Part shown: piece by piece, positions 15,384-24,491 of the stretch
Position numbering within the stretch: position 1 is the first letter of the stretch
Layout: every line of letters starts with the position of its first letter
Assembly (NCBI GenBank): GCA_963751835.1
Contig: CAVVWD010000023.1
Span: 62,001 to 126,000 of the forward strand
DNA length: 64,000 nt
Source of the DNA: JACVRW01 sp963751835
GTDB taxonomy: Bacteria > Actinomycetota > Thermoleophilia > Solirubrobacterales > Thermoleophilaceae
Direction of reading: 5' to 3'
The notes under the pieces: model-generated
Database searches by the model: none
What the model saw: the letters and a program-made list of their open reading frames with translations, nothing else
Told to the model about the DNA's origin: nothing
Program-made: the position numbers and the translations under genes

Positions 15384-18300
15384 TTAGAACGGGTTCCGGA
15401 AGCGGCTGACGATGGCGCGTTCCAGCCCGATGTACTCCCGCCACGCGCGGCGTGCCAGCACCTCGACGATGCTCGTGTAGCCGTTCTCGCTCGCGGCCGG
15501 CGGCGGCCCGCTCGAAGGGACGGCCGCGGCCGGCCGCGCAACCTCGACGCCCGGATGAACGAGCATGTCGATCTCGGCGTCGAACACGATTTCCGCCCGC
15601 TGGCTGTTGACGCCGAGCTCCTGACAGATCGGATGGCTGTCGAGATGGTGGATGGTCAGTTCCGCGTCCCTGCCGACCATCTTGTTCGTCGTGCGGATGA
15701 ACTCCACCGGCGCCTCGACCACCGACTGGTAGCACGCGCGCGTGCCGTCGTGCGCGTCTCTGAACTGCTTGAGGAAGAGCTGGTACACGCGCTGCGCGCG
15801 CGCCGCCGCCAGAAGGTCCGCGGTAAGGCGGACGCCCGGCAGCACGATCTCGCCCTGAGCGTTCACCTGGGGCAGATCGCCCATGATCCGACGTACCAGA
15901 CCCTCGAATCCCTCGAGCACCTCGTCCGAGGCCTCGCTGTCGCCGCCCACCCCCTTCACCTCGAGGAAAGGTCGCCAGGACGCGGGCTCGTTGAGGCCGA
16001 AGTTCCCTCCGAAGGTCTCCATGGTGACGTGCTCGCCGACCGCGTCGCACGGCTCGAAGCGGCCCATCGTCTTGGCGTAGCCGTAGGTCTCCCGCCCTCC
16101 GAGGTAGGACATCGGGTTGTCGACGAAGATGTACGGGACGGCGAGCACGAACCGGTCCGCCACGAAGACGTCGCCCAGGTCGCGCCCGGCGAGAACCGGC
16201 ACCCAGAACGTCGCCATGATCTCCTTGACCGAGCCCCAGTTGTCGAAGGGGGGCGTGAGGCAGGTGACGCGCTCGAACCCGCCCAGGAGCAGTAGGACCA
16301 TCGAGCCCAGCGAGCGATAGTCCATCGCGCCGCCGGCGGGGATGTCGAACATGCGCTCGACGAGGTCAGCGATCCGCTGGCTTTCCCCTCGGATGACGTA
16401 GCCACGCAACCGGCCGCCCTCGCTGAGGAATGGCGGCGGCGTGGTGGCGCGGCCGCCGAACTCGACGTACGCGGGCAGTTCGACCGGAGCGGGCCGGAGC
16501 CAGCGGGACTCCCGGCCGGGGATCACCGCGCCGACGCCGGTGATGCGTGCGGCTGCCTCGATCCCCGAGATGACGGCAGCCTCCACGCAGCCGCCGTCGA
16601 TCCCGTTGCGCGTCCAGTCGCCGGCCAGGGACAGGTTCTCGAAGCCGGACTCGTCCGAGGGCAGACGGTGCTCGACCGAGCCGGCGGTGGTCAGGACGTA
16701 CTGCTCGCTGGGGGTGACGTTCGCCCGCCAGTACTGGGCTTCGAAGCGCGAGGCGCCGTTGCCGCCGTCCGGATCGACCAGCACGTCCCAGTCGAACGAG
16801 CCGTCGGCGCGCTTGGCGTTCGGCCACAGGGTCGCCATGTCGGCCTCGAGGAAGTCGATCGCGTTGGCCATGACCCGTGCGGTGGCGTCGGCGGGCGGCT
16901 CGTCGGGCACCTCGTCGAGAACGCCGCAGAAGTAGGCGATCGTGCGCACACCGTCGCTCGGGTCCCACGACTCGCGCGGGATCAGGTGGCTCATGTCGCA
17001 GTAGGTGTCGAGCGGCTCGACGTAGGAGCCCGCCACCGAGTCCTGGTCGTGGGCCCAGCCGAGGTCGGTGGCGCTGCGGTTTGCCCAGAGCTGGAATGCC
17101 TGCGTTTTCACCGTCTCCGCCGTGCTGATGCCCTCCGCGAAGCGGTCGTCCTTGCTGATGAGGTCGTCGCAGATCCCGGTCCCCCCAGATTTCTGCGGCT
17201 TGAGAGCGCCCACCGGGATCGCGAGCACCACCTCGTCGAAGTCCTTCTTCTTGTCCTCGGTGCTGCGCTCCAGAGTATGCGGGTCGTGGTCCAGCGGGTT
17301 AACCTCGAGCTCGAAGTCGTGACCCTCGGCCTCGGGCTGGAGCTGCTTCCAGAGCGGCTCGCTCGGCCAGCACTCGAGCCCCTCGACGTCCACAAGGGGG
17401 AAGTAGTCGGCTGCATCGCCCCGCAGGCTCGCCTGCTCCACGAGCTCGATCTCCTCGACCCACTTGACGGCCGGGTTGTCCGGGTCATGTTTCGCCTTCA
17501 GACCGGTGACCGCGTGGAAGAACTTGAACTTCACCTTGTGCTTTTGCAGCACCCGGTAGAGCGGCGTGAACACCGCGTCGCCCATGCCCGCCTGCATCTT
17601 GTACATGATCGATCCGCGGTAATTGAAGACGAGCTTGAGCAGATCGCTCGTCGCGGTGCCCGCGGCGACGTTGGCCGCGGGGATGTGGCCGGCCGGGTAT
17701 CCGAACGCCACGTCGTAGACCGAGCGCAAGACCGGGGAGCGAAGCTCTGGTGTCTCGCCAAGCGTGACCTGCTTCGCCCCGTGGGCACGCAGCCAGCTGC
17801 ACCATTCGAGGTGGTTGACGACGTGGAAGCCGTTCTCGAGCACCCCGTCCTCGACGATCCCGGCAAGCATCGACACGCCGGCGTCCAAGCTCGTGAAGAA
17901 GAAGCGCAGCTGTGGCTCGTCGTCGACGCGGTCCCTCACCAAGAGCCACAGCCAGTCCCGGAGGCTCTTCAGGAGCCTGGCGACCAGCGCTGGCTGTACC
18001 GCTTCGAGGGGCAGCCGGTGATCTGTGGCCCCGGCGCGCACCTGCGCGAGGCGTTCAACGACGTCGAGCACCCGCTCCGCGGCGTCGGCCGGCAGCTCGC
18101 GGAGCTCACCGGCAACCGCGCCGGCGAGGTTCTCGAACCAATCGGGCAGGAACGGGAGCTCGACGTCGTCGAGCTCGAGCACACCGGCTCCGCGAAGCCG
18201 CCGCCACTCCTCGAGCGCCCAGTGGCTCGCCTGAGAGACGATCTCCCAGAACGTGGGCAGCGCGCCCGCGTCGCCCGGGACGCATGTAGTTGCGCGGGAG

Positions 18301-18678
18301 GTTGAAGGGATGGCCGCACCAGCCGTCGCCCTGCGGGTCGTAGAGCACCAGCTGGTCACAGGGGTGGAATGCGTCGTCGAATGTGGCAAGCGGCGTGCCG
18401 GGCTCGCGCCCCAGCTCCTCGTATGCGCCGCGCATCAGCCGGAAGGCGTTGTCGTAGAAGCCGAACCAGATGTGCAGGCCGTGCTCCTCGATGCGGTTGT
18501 TGCGGCTGCGGTTGCGACCACTCGCTCCCTTGCCACCCAGGCGCCAACCGAGCTGGTAGACGGTCACCGAGTGTCGCTCCCTCAGCTGCGGCGTCGCGGT
18601 GAGGTGGTACGCGGCGGTAAGCCCGCCGACCCCGCCGCCGAGCACGGCAATCTCCTTGGTTTCGCCGCTGCCGTTCAC
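15384..18678 (-). CDS. FAD-dependent amine-oxidase/desaturase-like protein joined to an acetoacetate-decarboxylase-like domain, one-base frameshift
   Basis: GTG at 18678 opens with a dinucleotide fold (KEIAVLGGGVGGLTAAYHL) and continues to HPFNLPRNY. The frame then shifts by one base between 18288 and 18279 and goes on as PGDAGALPTFWEIVSQASHW for about 960 residues. The first 700 residues resemble large phytoene-desaturase/amine-oxidase enzymes (FNYRGSIMYKMQAGMGD, and C-terminal FAD segment LAGDWTRNGIDGGCVEAA). The C-terminal 300 or so resemble acetoacetate decarboxylase (VPYIFVDNPMSYLGGRE, then TYGYAKTMGRFE, with a conserved Lys in the Schiff-base region). Reaction unknown. The extra base may be a sequencing error, since both sides are otherwise intact. 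Confidence 0.7.
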
Positions 18679-18723
18679 GTGCCGGTTGCAGATCCTTACC
18701 GGAGGTCGTGCGATCCTATCCCG

Positions 18724-19146
18724 ATGCCGGAGGCGGGTGAAACCGTGACCCGGGAGGAGCTGGAGCTCGTCCGCGCGGGCTACGAGCTCTGGAACGTCGG
18801 TGACTTCGCGGGTGTCGCGGAGCTCTGCTTCGCGGACGACATCGAATGGCACAACTCCCCTGAATGGCCGGGGACGCGCACGTATCGAGGCCAAGGCGAC
18901 GTCATCGCGTTCCTGCAGGAAGAGGTCGCCAACGTGATCGAGCTCGGCGACATCGAGATCGAGGGCCTCGACGTGTACGGCGACGAGGTGCTGATCCGCA
19001 TGCTCGCTCACACCCGCGGGGCGGGCAGTGAGGTCGACATCGGCAAGATCCCGATCTTCCACCTGGCGCAGATTCGCGATGGCAGGGTCGCGCGCGTCCG
19101 CGTGTACCTCGATCACGGCGAGGCGCTCGCGGCGGCGCGGACCTAA
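18724..19146 (+). CDS. SnoaL/NTF2-like fold protein
   Basis: ATG at 18724 gives 140 residues with the cone-shaped NTF2/SnoaL pattern: an N-terminal helix (TREELELVRAGYELWNVGDF), the strand motif CFADDIEWHNSPEWPGTRTYRG, and a final strand pair around IFHLAQIRDGRVARVRVYLDHGEAL. These pocket proteins are often isomerases, dehydratases or ligand binders. No catalytic assignment can be made. The start is 45 bases from the divergent FAD gene start, so the two may share control. Its 3' end overlaps the next, convergent gene by four bases. Confidence 0.82.
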   Translation: MPEAGETVTREELELVRAGYELWNVGDFAGVAELCFADDIEWHNSPEWPGTRTYRGQGDVIAFLQEEVANVIELGDIEIEGLDVYGDEVLIRMLAHTRGAGSEVDIGKIPIFHLAQIRDGRVARVRVYLDHGEALAAART

Positions 19147-20003
19147 GGCTCGTACTCGTAGAAGCCGCGGCCGGTCTTGCGACCGTGGTGGCCTGACACC
19201 ACCATCCGCTTGAGCAGCGGCGGCGGCGCGTACTCGGGGCGCTTGAACTCCTCGTAGAGCGAGTCGCAGACCGCGTAGAGCACATCGAGGCCGATGAAGT
19301 CACAGAGCGTGAGCGGCCCCATCGGATGGCCGCAGCCGAGCCGCATGCCCTCGTCGATGTCCTCGCGGCTCGCAAAGCCGTCCTCGTACATGCGCACGCC
19401 GGCCATGAGGTAGGGGACGAGCAGCATGTTGACGATGAAGCCCGAGCGGTCCTTGGTGCGGATCGGGTGTTTGCCGAGCCGGCGCGCGAAGGCCTCGGCG
19501 CGCTCGACCACGGCGGCGTCGGTGTCGAGCGCGACCACCACCTCGACCAGCTTCATCACCGGCACGGGCGAGAAGAAGTGCAGGCCGAGCACGCGCTGCG
19601 GGTGGTCGGTCCAGGAGGCGAGCTGGGCGATCGGGATCGAGGAGGTGTTCGACGCGAGGATCACGTCCTCGCCGAGCCGGCGGTCAAGCGACTGGAAGAC
19701 CTCCCCCTTGAGCGACGCGTCCTCGACCACGGCCTCGACCACGAGCTCGGGGTCGCCGAGCGCGTCCGCGTCCGTCGTCCACTCGATGCGCTCCACGAGC
19801 GCGGCCGCCTCCTCGTCGGTCAGCTTGCCGCCGCTGACCGCCCTCGCAACCGACGCCTCGATCCGCCCGCGCGAGCGTTCGAGCGGCGCCGGGTCGGGCT
19901 CGTGCAGCTTGACCTCGATACCGGCGCGAGCGGCGGACTCAGCGATGCCCGAACCCATGAAGCCCGCGCCGACGACGGCGACGGCGCGCACCTCGTCGGT
20001 CAT
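19143..20003 (-). CDS. 3-hydroxyacyl-CoA (3-hydroxybutyryl-CoA) dehydrogenase
   Basis: This 286-residue protein matches the usual single-function enzyme in length. It has an N-terminal NAD fold (VAVVGAGFMGSGIAESAARAGIEV), the central segment ILASNTSSIPIAQLA, the catalytic His region LGLHFFSPVPVMKLVEVV, and the helical C-terminal domain (KDRSGFIVNMLLVPYLMAGVRMYEDG, then GHPMGPLTLCDFIGLDV). It oxidises (3S)-hydroxyacyl-CoA with NAD(P). Typical roles are fatty-acid, butyrate or phenylacetate catabolism, and nearby acyl-CoA dehydrogenases fit. It is transcribed after the HdeD gene with a 10-base gap. Confidence 0.92.
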   Translation of the reverse strand: MTDEVRAVAVVGAGFMGSGIAESAARAGIEVKLHEPDPAPLERSRGRIEASVARAVSGGKLTDEEAAALVERIEWTTDADALGDPELVVEAVVEDASLKGEVFQSLDRRLGEDVILASNTSSIPIAQLASWTDHPQRVLGLHFFSPVPVMKLVEVVVALDTDAAVVERAEAFARRLGKHPIRTKDRSGFIVNMLLVPYLMAGVRMYEDGFASREDIDEGMRLGCGHPMGPLTLCDFIGLDVLYAVCDSLYEEFKRPEYAPPPLLKRMVVSGHHGRKTGRGFYEYEP

Positions 20004-20013
20004 GGGCGCGACG

Positions 20014-20595
20014 TTATACGAGCTTGCTCAGCCTGCGGATCTGAAACGCCTTGATGATGTCGGTCACGCCCTCCAGCAGCGCCCAGATCCCGGCGAACAC
20101 CAGCAGCACGTACGCCTTGTCGATGAAGAACTGGCCGCCGGTCCAGAAGGCCAGGATGATCATCAGGATCCCGGCGATCAGGCCGAGCCACCAGAGATCG
20201 TTGACCTCGCGGTCGCCGAACGCCTGGATGATCCAGAAGATCCCGACGAGCAGGAACAGGAAGCCAAGGATGTCGGCGATCGCCGCGAAGGTGTTCTCCG
20301 GGCTGATGAAGGCGATGATCCCCGCCACGAGGAACAGGAACCCGAAGAGCCACATGACGAGCTGGAGCCAGCCTCCGACGAACGCCCCCAGCGCGAACTG
20401 CTGGAAGGCGGAGATGATGAACATGATCCCGATCAGCACGCCGACAGTCGTAATCGAGGCCTGGTCGAACTGGAGCACGACGAGCGCGATCACGATCCAC
20501 GCGATCCCGGCGATCAGCCAGAGCCACCACAGGCTCCCCATTGCCGCGCCGGCCTCGCGCGCGCCGGCATCTTCAGGTGCAGCGGAGCTCTCCAC
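20014..20595 (-). CDS. HdeD/DUF308 family membrane protein
   Basis: The product has 193 residues and six hydrophobic helices arranged as three similar pairs (WWLWLIAGIAWIVIALVVLQF, TVGVLIGIMFIISAFQQFAL, LVMWLFGFLFLVAGIIAFI and so on), each pair ending in acidic or Asn-rich loops. This is the DUF308 repeat of HdeD, linked in enterobacteria to acid stress. A short charged N-terminus precedes the first helix. Function in Actinobacteria is unproven. Confidence 0.85.
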   Translation of the reverse strand: MESSAAPEDAGAREAGAAMGSLWWLWLIAGIAWIVIALVVLQFDQASITTVGVLIGIMFIISAFQQFALGAFVGGWLQLVMWLFGFLFLVAGIIAFISPENTFAAIADILGFLFLLVGIFWIIQAFGDREVNDLWWLGLIAGILMIILAFWTGGQFFIDKAYVLLVFAGIWALLEGVTDIIKAFQIRRLSKLV

Positions 20596-20676
20596 ACGTC
20601 CTCCTCACCTTCGCTTCCGGACCGCTTGGATCGTACGCCCGCGACCGGTCGAGTTCGCCCGCCGCTTGCCGGGCGC

Positions 20677-21378
20677 GTGGGTCGGGTCGATGATGTCCTC
20701 GTGCGCCTCCCTCAGGCCGTGACCACCGTCGTCCTCCGCCCCGCTGTCGGAGCGGTGCGGCTCGGCGGGCGCGCCGTGGAGGGCGTCACGCTCGCGACCG
20801 TCGACGCCGTGCTCGGCTCCCGGGCGGCGACCGAGGTCGTCGACCGCGTGCTCGACAGCGCGCTCGTGCGGCACGCACTGAGCCGGGCGCTCGCCGGGCC
20901 GCTGGTCGAGGAGGTCTCTCGTGAGGTCGTGCGCCATCGCGTGCTCGAGCGCACGAGCGAGACCGTGCTGAGCGGCCCGGCTGTGGATGCGATCGTCGAG
21001 CGGGCGCTCGCCGAGGGCGTGGTGGAGCGGGCGGCCGCGCGCGTGCTGGAGGGACCGGAGTTCGAGCGGGTTGCGGGGGCCGCGATCGACAGCCCGGCGA
21101 TGGAGCGTCTCGTCGCACGTGCGATCGACAGCCGGCTCGTGGACGAGACGGTCGCCCGGCTGCTCGAGAACGAGGACCTCTGGGTGCTCGTGGAGGAGAT
21201 CGCGCAGAGTCCCGCGGTGACCGACGCGATCACGCATCAGAGCTTGGGCTTCGCCGATGAGGTCGCCGACGGCATGCGCTCCCGCTCCCGCAACGCGGAT
21301 GCCTGGCTCGAGCGCGCGGCGCGCCGGGCGCTGCGGCGCCCGCCGGCGCCCCTCCGCCCGGAGGAGCGCGACCCGTGA
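20677..21378 (+). CDS. Unknown protein with repeated short amphipathic helices
   Basis: GTG at 20677 (or 20701) gives about 230 residues, soluble and strongly charged. It is built of repeats of roughly 20 residues on the pattern V(D/E)xxVxRxLxxxxVExxxxRxL (EVVDRVLDSALVRHALSRAL, ERALAEGVVERAAARVLEG and related). Such regular spacing suggests an extended helical rod or solenoid. It ends in a basic tail (ARRALRRPP). It overlaps the RDD gene start by four bases and opens a four-gene membrane cluster. I recognise no family. Confidence 0.7.
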   Translation: MGRVDDVLVRLPQAVTTVVLRPAVGAVRLGGRAVEGVTLATVDAVLGSRAATEVVDRVLDSALVRHALSRALAGPLVEEVSREVVRHRVLERTSETVLSGPAVDAIVERALAEGVVERAAARVLEGPEFERVAGAAIDSPAMERLVARAIDSRLVDETVARLLENEDLWVLVEEIAQSPAVTDAITHQSLGFADEVADGMRSRSRNADAWLERAARRALRRPPAPLRPEERDP

Positions 21379-21965
21379 GTCACGCCGAGGAGCGTCCACG
21401 GGTCCCGGCGAGGGCGCGGATCGCGCCCGAGCGCGCCCGCGAGGTCGCGACTCGAATCCACGACGAGGCGACGGCGGCAGGGGAGACGCCCGCCTACCAA
21501 GGGCTCGTGACACGCACGATCGCGTTCGCCGTCGATGCCGCGGCGATCAACCTCGTGGCGCTCGCGGTCGGCGTGGCCGTGGGTCTCGCGCTCTCGATAC
21601 TCGATCTTCCGAGCGGGGTCGAGACCGCCCTGTACGCCGTCGGCGGCGTGGCCTACTTCCTCTGGACCGTCGCCTACTTCGTCACCTGCTGGTCGGCCAC
21701 CGGACAGACGCCGGGTAACCGTCTGCTGCACATCCGGGTCTGCGACGCGGACGACGGAACGCTGCTCTCGCCCTGGCGCTCGTTTCTCAGGCTGTTCTAC
21801 CTGATGCTCGCCGCCCTGCCGCTTTTCGCCGGCTTTCTCCCGATTCTCTTTGACGATCGCCGGCGCGGCCTCCAGGACATGCTCGCCGGCAGCGTGGTCG
21901 TGGGCGCCGACCCCGCAGAGCCGCTGCGCGCCAAACTCCGTTCGCGGAGCGGGGCGGAGGCGTAA
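21375..21965 (+). CDS. RDD-family membrane protein
   Basis: GTG at 21375, overlapping the upstream stop, gives 196 residues. After a charged soluble head (1-45) comes the RDD domain: Arg in VTRTIAFAVDAAAINLVAL with the Asp of the first helix, a second helix pair, GQTPGNRLLHIRVCD, and FDDRRRGLQDMLAGSVVV near the end. RDD proteins have three to four helices and unclear roles (ion or osmolyte movement has been proposed for some). The upstream helical protein may be its partner. Confidence 0.87.
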   Translation: MSHAEERPRVPARARIAPERAREVATRIHDEATAAGETPAYQGLVTRTIAFAVDAAAINLVALAVGVAVGLALSILDLPSGVETALYAVGGVAYFLWTVAYFVTCWSATGQTPGNRLLHIRVCDADDGTLLSPWRSFLRLFYLMLAALPLFAGFLPILFDDRRRGLQDMLAGSVVVGADPAEPLRAKLRSRSGAEA

Positions 21966-21983
21966 CATCGTCCGTAGAGGGCG

Positions 21984-22451
21984 ATGGTTGAAGTCGGTGT
22001 TGCCTTGTTGCTTGTCGGCGCTGCCTTGCTGGTGGCCGAGGCCCACGTGCCCGCAGGCATTCTCGGGGTGCTCGGCGGCGTGGCTCTCGTGGGCGGCATG
22101 GCGCTCGCGATCGCGGGCGCCGGCGCCGGGCTGGCCATCGTTGTTGCCGGGATGGTCGCCGCCGGCGCGGTGTCGGGGCTGTGGCTCGCGATCGCCACGC
22201 GCAAGACGATGGCGACCCGGCGCCTCCGGGTGTCGTCCGGGCGCGAGGCGCTCAGCGGGCGGATGGGGGTGGTTCGCAGCTGGGACGCCGGCGGCGGCCA
22301 GGTGCTCGTCGACGGGGCCCTCTGGCGGGCCCGGAAGAGCTTCATGGACGACGACGGGGAGCTGGGAGTGGGGGACTCCGTCGTGGTTGAGCGTGTCAGT
22401 GGCCTGACCCTGGCTGTGCGCAGGGCGGAGGAGTGGGAGGAGCAGTGGTGA
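21984..22451 (+). CDS. NfeD-family membrane protein
   Basis: The product has 155 residues. Three hydrophobic segments occupy residues 5-65 (VALLLVGAALLVAEAHV, ILGVLGGVALVGGMALAIAGAG, LAIVVAGMVAAGAVSGLWLAI). The C-terminal OB-like domain is marked by GREALSGRMGVVRSW, VLVDGALWRARK and LGVGDSVVVERVSGLTL. NfeD proteins work with SPFH proteins, and the slipin gene directly follows with overlap. The pair is thought to organise membrane domains or protein quality control. This is the short form without the N-terminal ClpP-like protease. Confidence 0.9.
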   Translation: MVEVGVALLLVGAALLVAEAHVPAGILGVLGGVALVGGMALAIAGAGAGLAIVVAGMVAAGAVSGLWLAIATRKTMATRRLRVSSGREALSGRMGVVRSWDAGGGQVLVDGALWRARKSFMDDDGELGVGDSVVVERVSGLTLAVRRAEEWEEQW

Positions 22452-23335
22452 TCGCCATAGTGCTGATCGTGCTCGCCGTCGTCGCCCTGACGGCGGCCGT
22501 GCTGGTGGGAGCGTCCGTGAGGGTGTTGCGCGAGTACGAGCGCGGGGTCGTGTTCCGCCTCGGCCGCGTGATCGAGCAGAAGGGCCCGGGCCTCGTTCTG
22601 CTAATCCCGGCGGTGGACCGGATGGTGCGTGTCTCGCTTCGCACGGTCACGATGCGGATCCCGCATCAGGAGGTGATCACGCGCGACAACGTGCCCGTCA
22701 AGGTCGCCGCGGTGGCCTACTTCCGGGTGATCGATCCGAGGCGCTCGGTGGTGGAGGTCGAGAACCACATGAACGCGACCCTCCAGATCGCCCAGACGAC
22801 CCTGCGGTCGGTGCTCGGCAAAGCCGAGCTCGACGCGCTGCTGTCCGAGCGCGAGAAGCTCAACGAGCACCTGCAGCAGATCATCGACGAGCAGACCGAG
22901 CCCTGGGGCATCAAGGTCACGGTCGTCGAGATCAAGGACGTCGAGATCCCGGAGCGCATGCAGCAGGCGATCGCGCGCCAGGCCGAGGCGGAGCGCAACC
23001 GGCGCGCCAAGGTGATCAACGCCGAGGGCGAGTTCCAGGCCGCGGATCGGCTCTCGCAGGCGGCGGACGTGATCAGCCCCAACCCGGTGACGCTCCAGCT
23101 GCGCTACCTGCAGGCCCTGACCGACATCAGCGCGAACCAAGCGTCCACGATCGTGTTCCCGTTGCCGCTCGACATGATCCGGCCGCTCATCGAGGCCCGC
23201 GGGGACAAGGAGGAAGAGGAGCCCCGGCGCGAGGGGGCGCGGCCCGCTGTGGAGCCGCCCGCCGTGGAGCCGCCCGCGGTGGAGCCGCCCGCGGTGGAGC
23301 AGGCCTCCGCCGCGCCGCTGCTCAGCCGGCCGTAA
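22445..23335 (+). CDS. Slipin (SPFH/Band 7, stomatin-like) membrane protein
   Basis: GTG at 22445 follows a GGAGGAG ribosome site; an in-frame GTG at 22433 lies before that site and is less likely. One N-terminal helix (IAIVLIVLAVVALTAAVLVGA) is followed by the Band 7 domain: LREYERGVVFRLGRV, PGLVLLIPAVDRMVRVSLRT, VITRDNVPVKVAAVAYFRV and a coiled region around ARQAEAERNRRAKVINAEGE. The C-terminus carries PAVEP tandem repeats encoded by 15-base repeats near 23249-23299. It forms oligomers under membranes with NfeD. The 3' end overlaps the convergent desaturase. Confidence 0.92.
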   Translation: MVIAIVLIVLAVVALTAAVLVGASVRVLREYERGVVFRLGRVIEQKGPGLVLLIPAVDRMVRVSLRTVTMRIPHQEVITRDNVPVKVAAVAYFRVIDPRRSVVEVENHMNATLQIAQTTLRSVLGKAELDALLSEREKLNEHLQQIIDEQTEPWGIKVTVVEIKDVEIPERMQQAIARQAEAERNRRAKVINAEGEFQAADRLSQAADVISPNPVTLQLRYLQALTDISANQASTIVFPLPLDMIRPLIEARGDKEEEEPRREGARPAVEPPAVEPPAVEPPAVEQASAAPLLSRP

Positions 23336-24272
23336 CCGCCTTGCGCTCGATCCGCGCAGGGTCGACGCGGACCACGTCCCAGGCGAGTCCGGTGGCCTCC
23401 ATCGCGCGGATCACGAGCCACGAGGGGTCAACCGGCCAGCGGCTCAATCCGTGCGAGGCGGAGGTCGGGAAGGCGTGGTGGTTGTTGTGCCATGACTCGC
23501 CGAAAGTGAAGGGCGCCAGCCAGAGCAGGTTGCGCGAGTGGTCGCCGGTGTCGAAGCGGCGCCGCCCGAAGAAGTGGCAGAGCGAGTTGATGCTGTAGGT
23601 CACGTGGTGGACGACGAGCATGCGCACGCCGCCGCCCCACAGCAGGCCGGTGAGTGCCGCAGCGAACGTGCCGCCGATGGCGTAGCCGAGCGCGAACGCC
23701 AGGGCGAGCCCGCCGAGCACCCAGACCAGGAACGTGCGGTCCACGAAGCTGATGACCGGGTCCTTCAAGAGATCCGGCGCATAGCGCTTCCTGGAGCCGC
23801 GCTGGGTGTGGATGAACAGCCAGCCGAGGTGCGCGTGCACGAGGCCGCTGAGCGCGCCACGCCAGCCGCCCTCGTGTCCGACGTGAGGGCTGTGGGGGTC
23901 ACCCTCCTTGTCGCTGAACGCGTGGTGCTTGCGGTGGTCGGCCACCCAGGAGATCACGGGACCTTCGATCGCCGCCGAGCCGAGGATGCCGAGCAGGCCG
24001 CGCACCGTTCTGCCCGTCTTGAAGCTGCGGTGGGTCAGGTAGCGGTGAAAGCCGACGGTGACACCGAGGCCCGTGAGCAGGTACATGATCACGAAGACGA
24101 AGACGTCGCTCCAGTGGAGCAGGTCGTTCCAGAGCTGCCAGCCGACGATCCCCAGAGCGATGAACGGGAGCACCGTGATGGTGCCGGTGGCGATGCGGTC
24201 GGCCGTCTCGTGCTTGACCGGCTCCACGTCCTCGGGCGTGGGCAGGCATGAGTCCACCGATGTCGTCGTCAA
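23322..24272 (-). CDS. Acyl-CoA/acyl-lipid delta-9-type desaturase
   Basis: I place the start at TTG 24272, six bases after a near-perfect AAGGAGG site; an upstream GTG at 24311 would add 13 residues. The 316-residue membrane protein has the three histidine boxes of the diiron desaturases: HRYLTHRS, DHRKHHAFSDKEGDPHSPH, and ESWHNNHHAFPTSASHG. It inserts a double bond into fatty acyl chains, using oxygen and an electron donor not encoded here. The cyclopropane synthase gene 1.1 kb away acts on such double bonds. A CATGAA-N8-TTCATG repeat at 24353-24372 might be a control site. Confidence 0.92.
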   Translation of the reverse strand: MTTTSVDSCLPTPEDVEPVKHETADRIATGTITVLPFIALGIVGWQLWNDLLHWSDVFVFVIMYLLTGLGVTVGFHRYLTHRSFKTGRTVRGLLGILGSAAIEGPVISWVADHRKHHAFSDKEGDPHSPHVGHEGGWRGALSGLVHAHLGWLFIHTQRGSRKRYAPDLLKDPVISFVDRTFLVWVLGGLALAFALGYAIGGTFAAALTGLLWGGGVRMLVVHHVTYSINSLCHFFGRRRFDTGDHSRNLLWLAPFTFGESWHNNHHAFPTSASHGLSRWPVDPSWLVIRAMEATGLAWDVVRVDPARIERKAVTAG

Positions 24273-24450
24273 GAACGCCTCCTTGCCGCTTCCCTCGTAC
24301 CGGGGCGCCACCCTACTGCTTCTGTTGCGCCTCCGATGGACGAGCCGTTACCCATGAAGGCCGCTATTCATGCGTGCCCTGCTCGTTTCAGGACGGTGAG
24401 CGGCGTCGCCGCTGCGCGGGGCCGCCGCGCATTGCGACCTCGATGCGACG

Positions 24451-24491
24451 CGCGCTACGTTGCCGTTGATTATTAACGGCAACGCAGCGCG
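24451..24491. repeat. 41-base hairpin over the start of the epoxide-hydrolase-like gene
   Basis: CGTTGCCGTT (24458-24467) pairs perfectly with AACGGCAACG (24475-24484) around an AT-rich loop GATTATT. After one A/C mismatch the stem continues with CGCGCT (24451-24456) against AGCGCG (24486-24491), giving 16 of 17 pairs. Both plausible TTG starts of the next gene (24460, 24466) lie inside the left arm. It could be an operator or an RNA structure controlling translation. Confidence 0.65.

Noticed and set aside
23249..23299. 15-base tandem repeats, considered as a minisatellite or CRISPR-like array
   Set aside because: They are contiguous, without spacers, in frame, and encode the PAVEP tail of the slipin.
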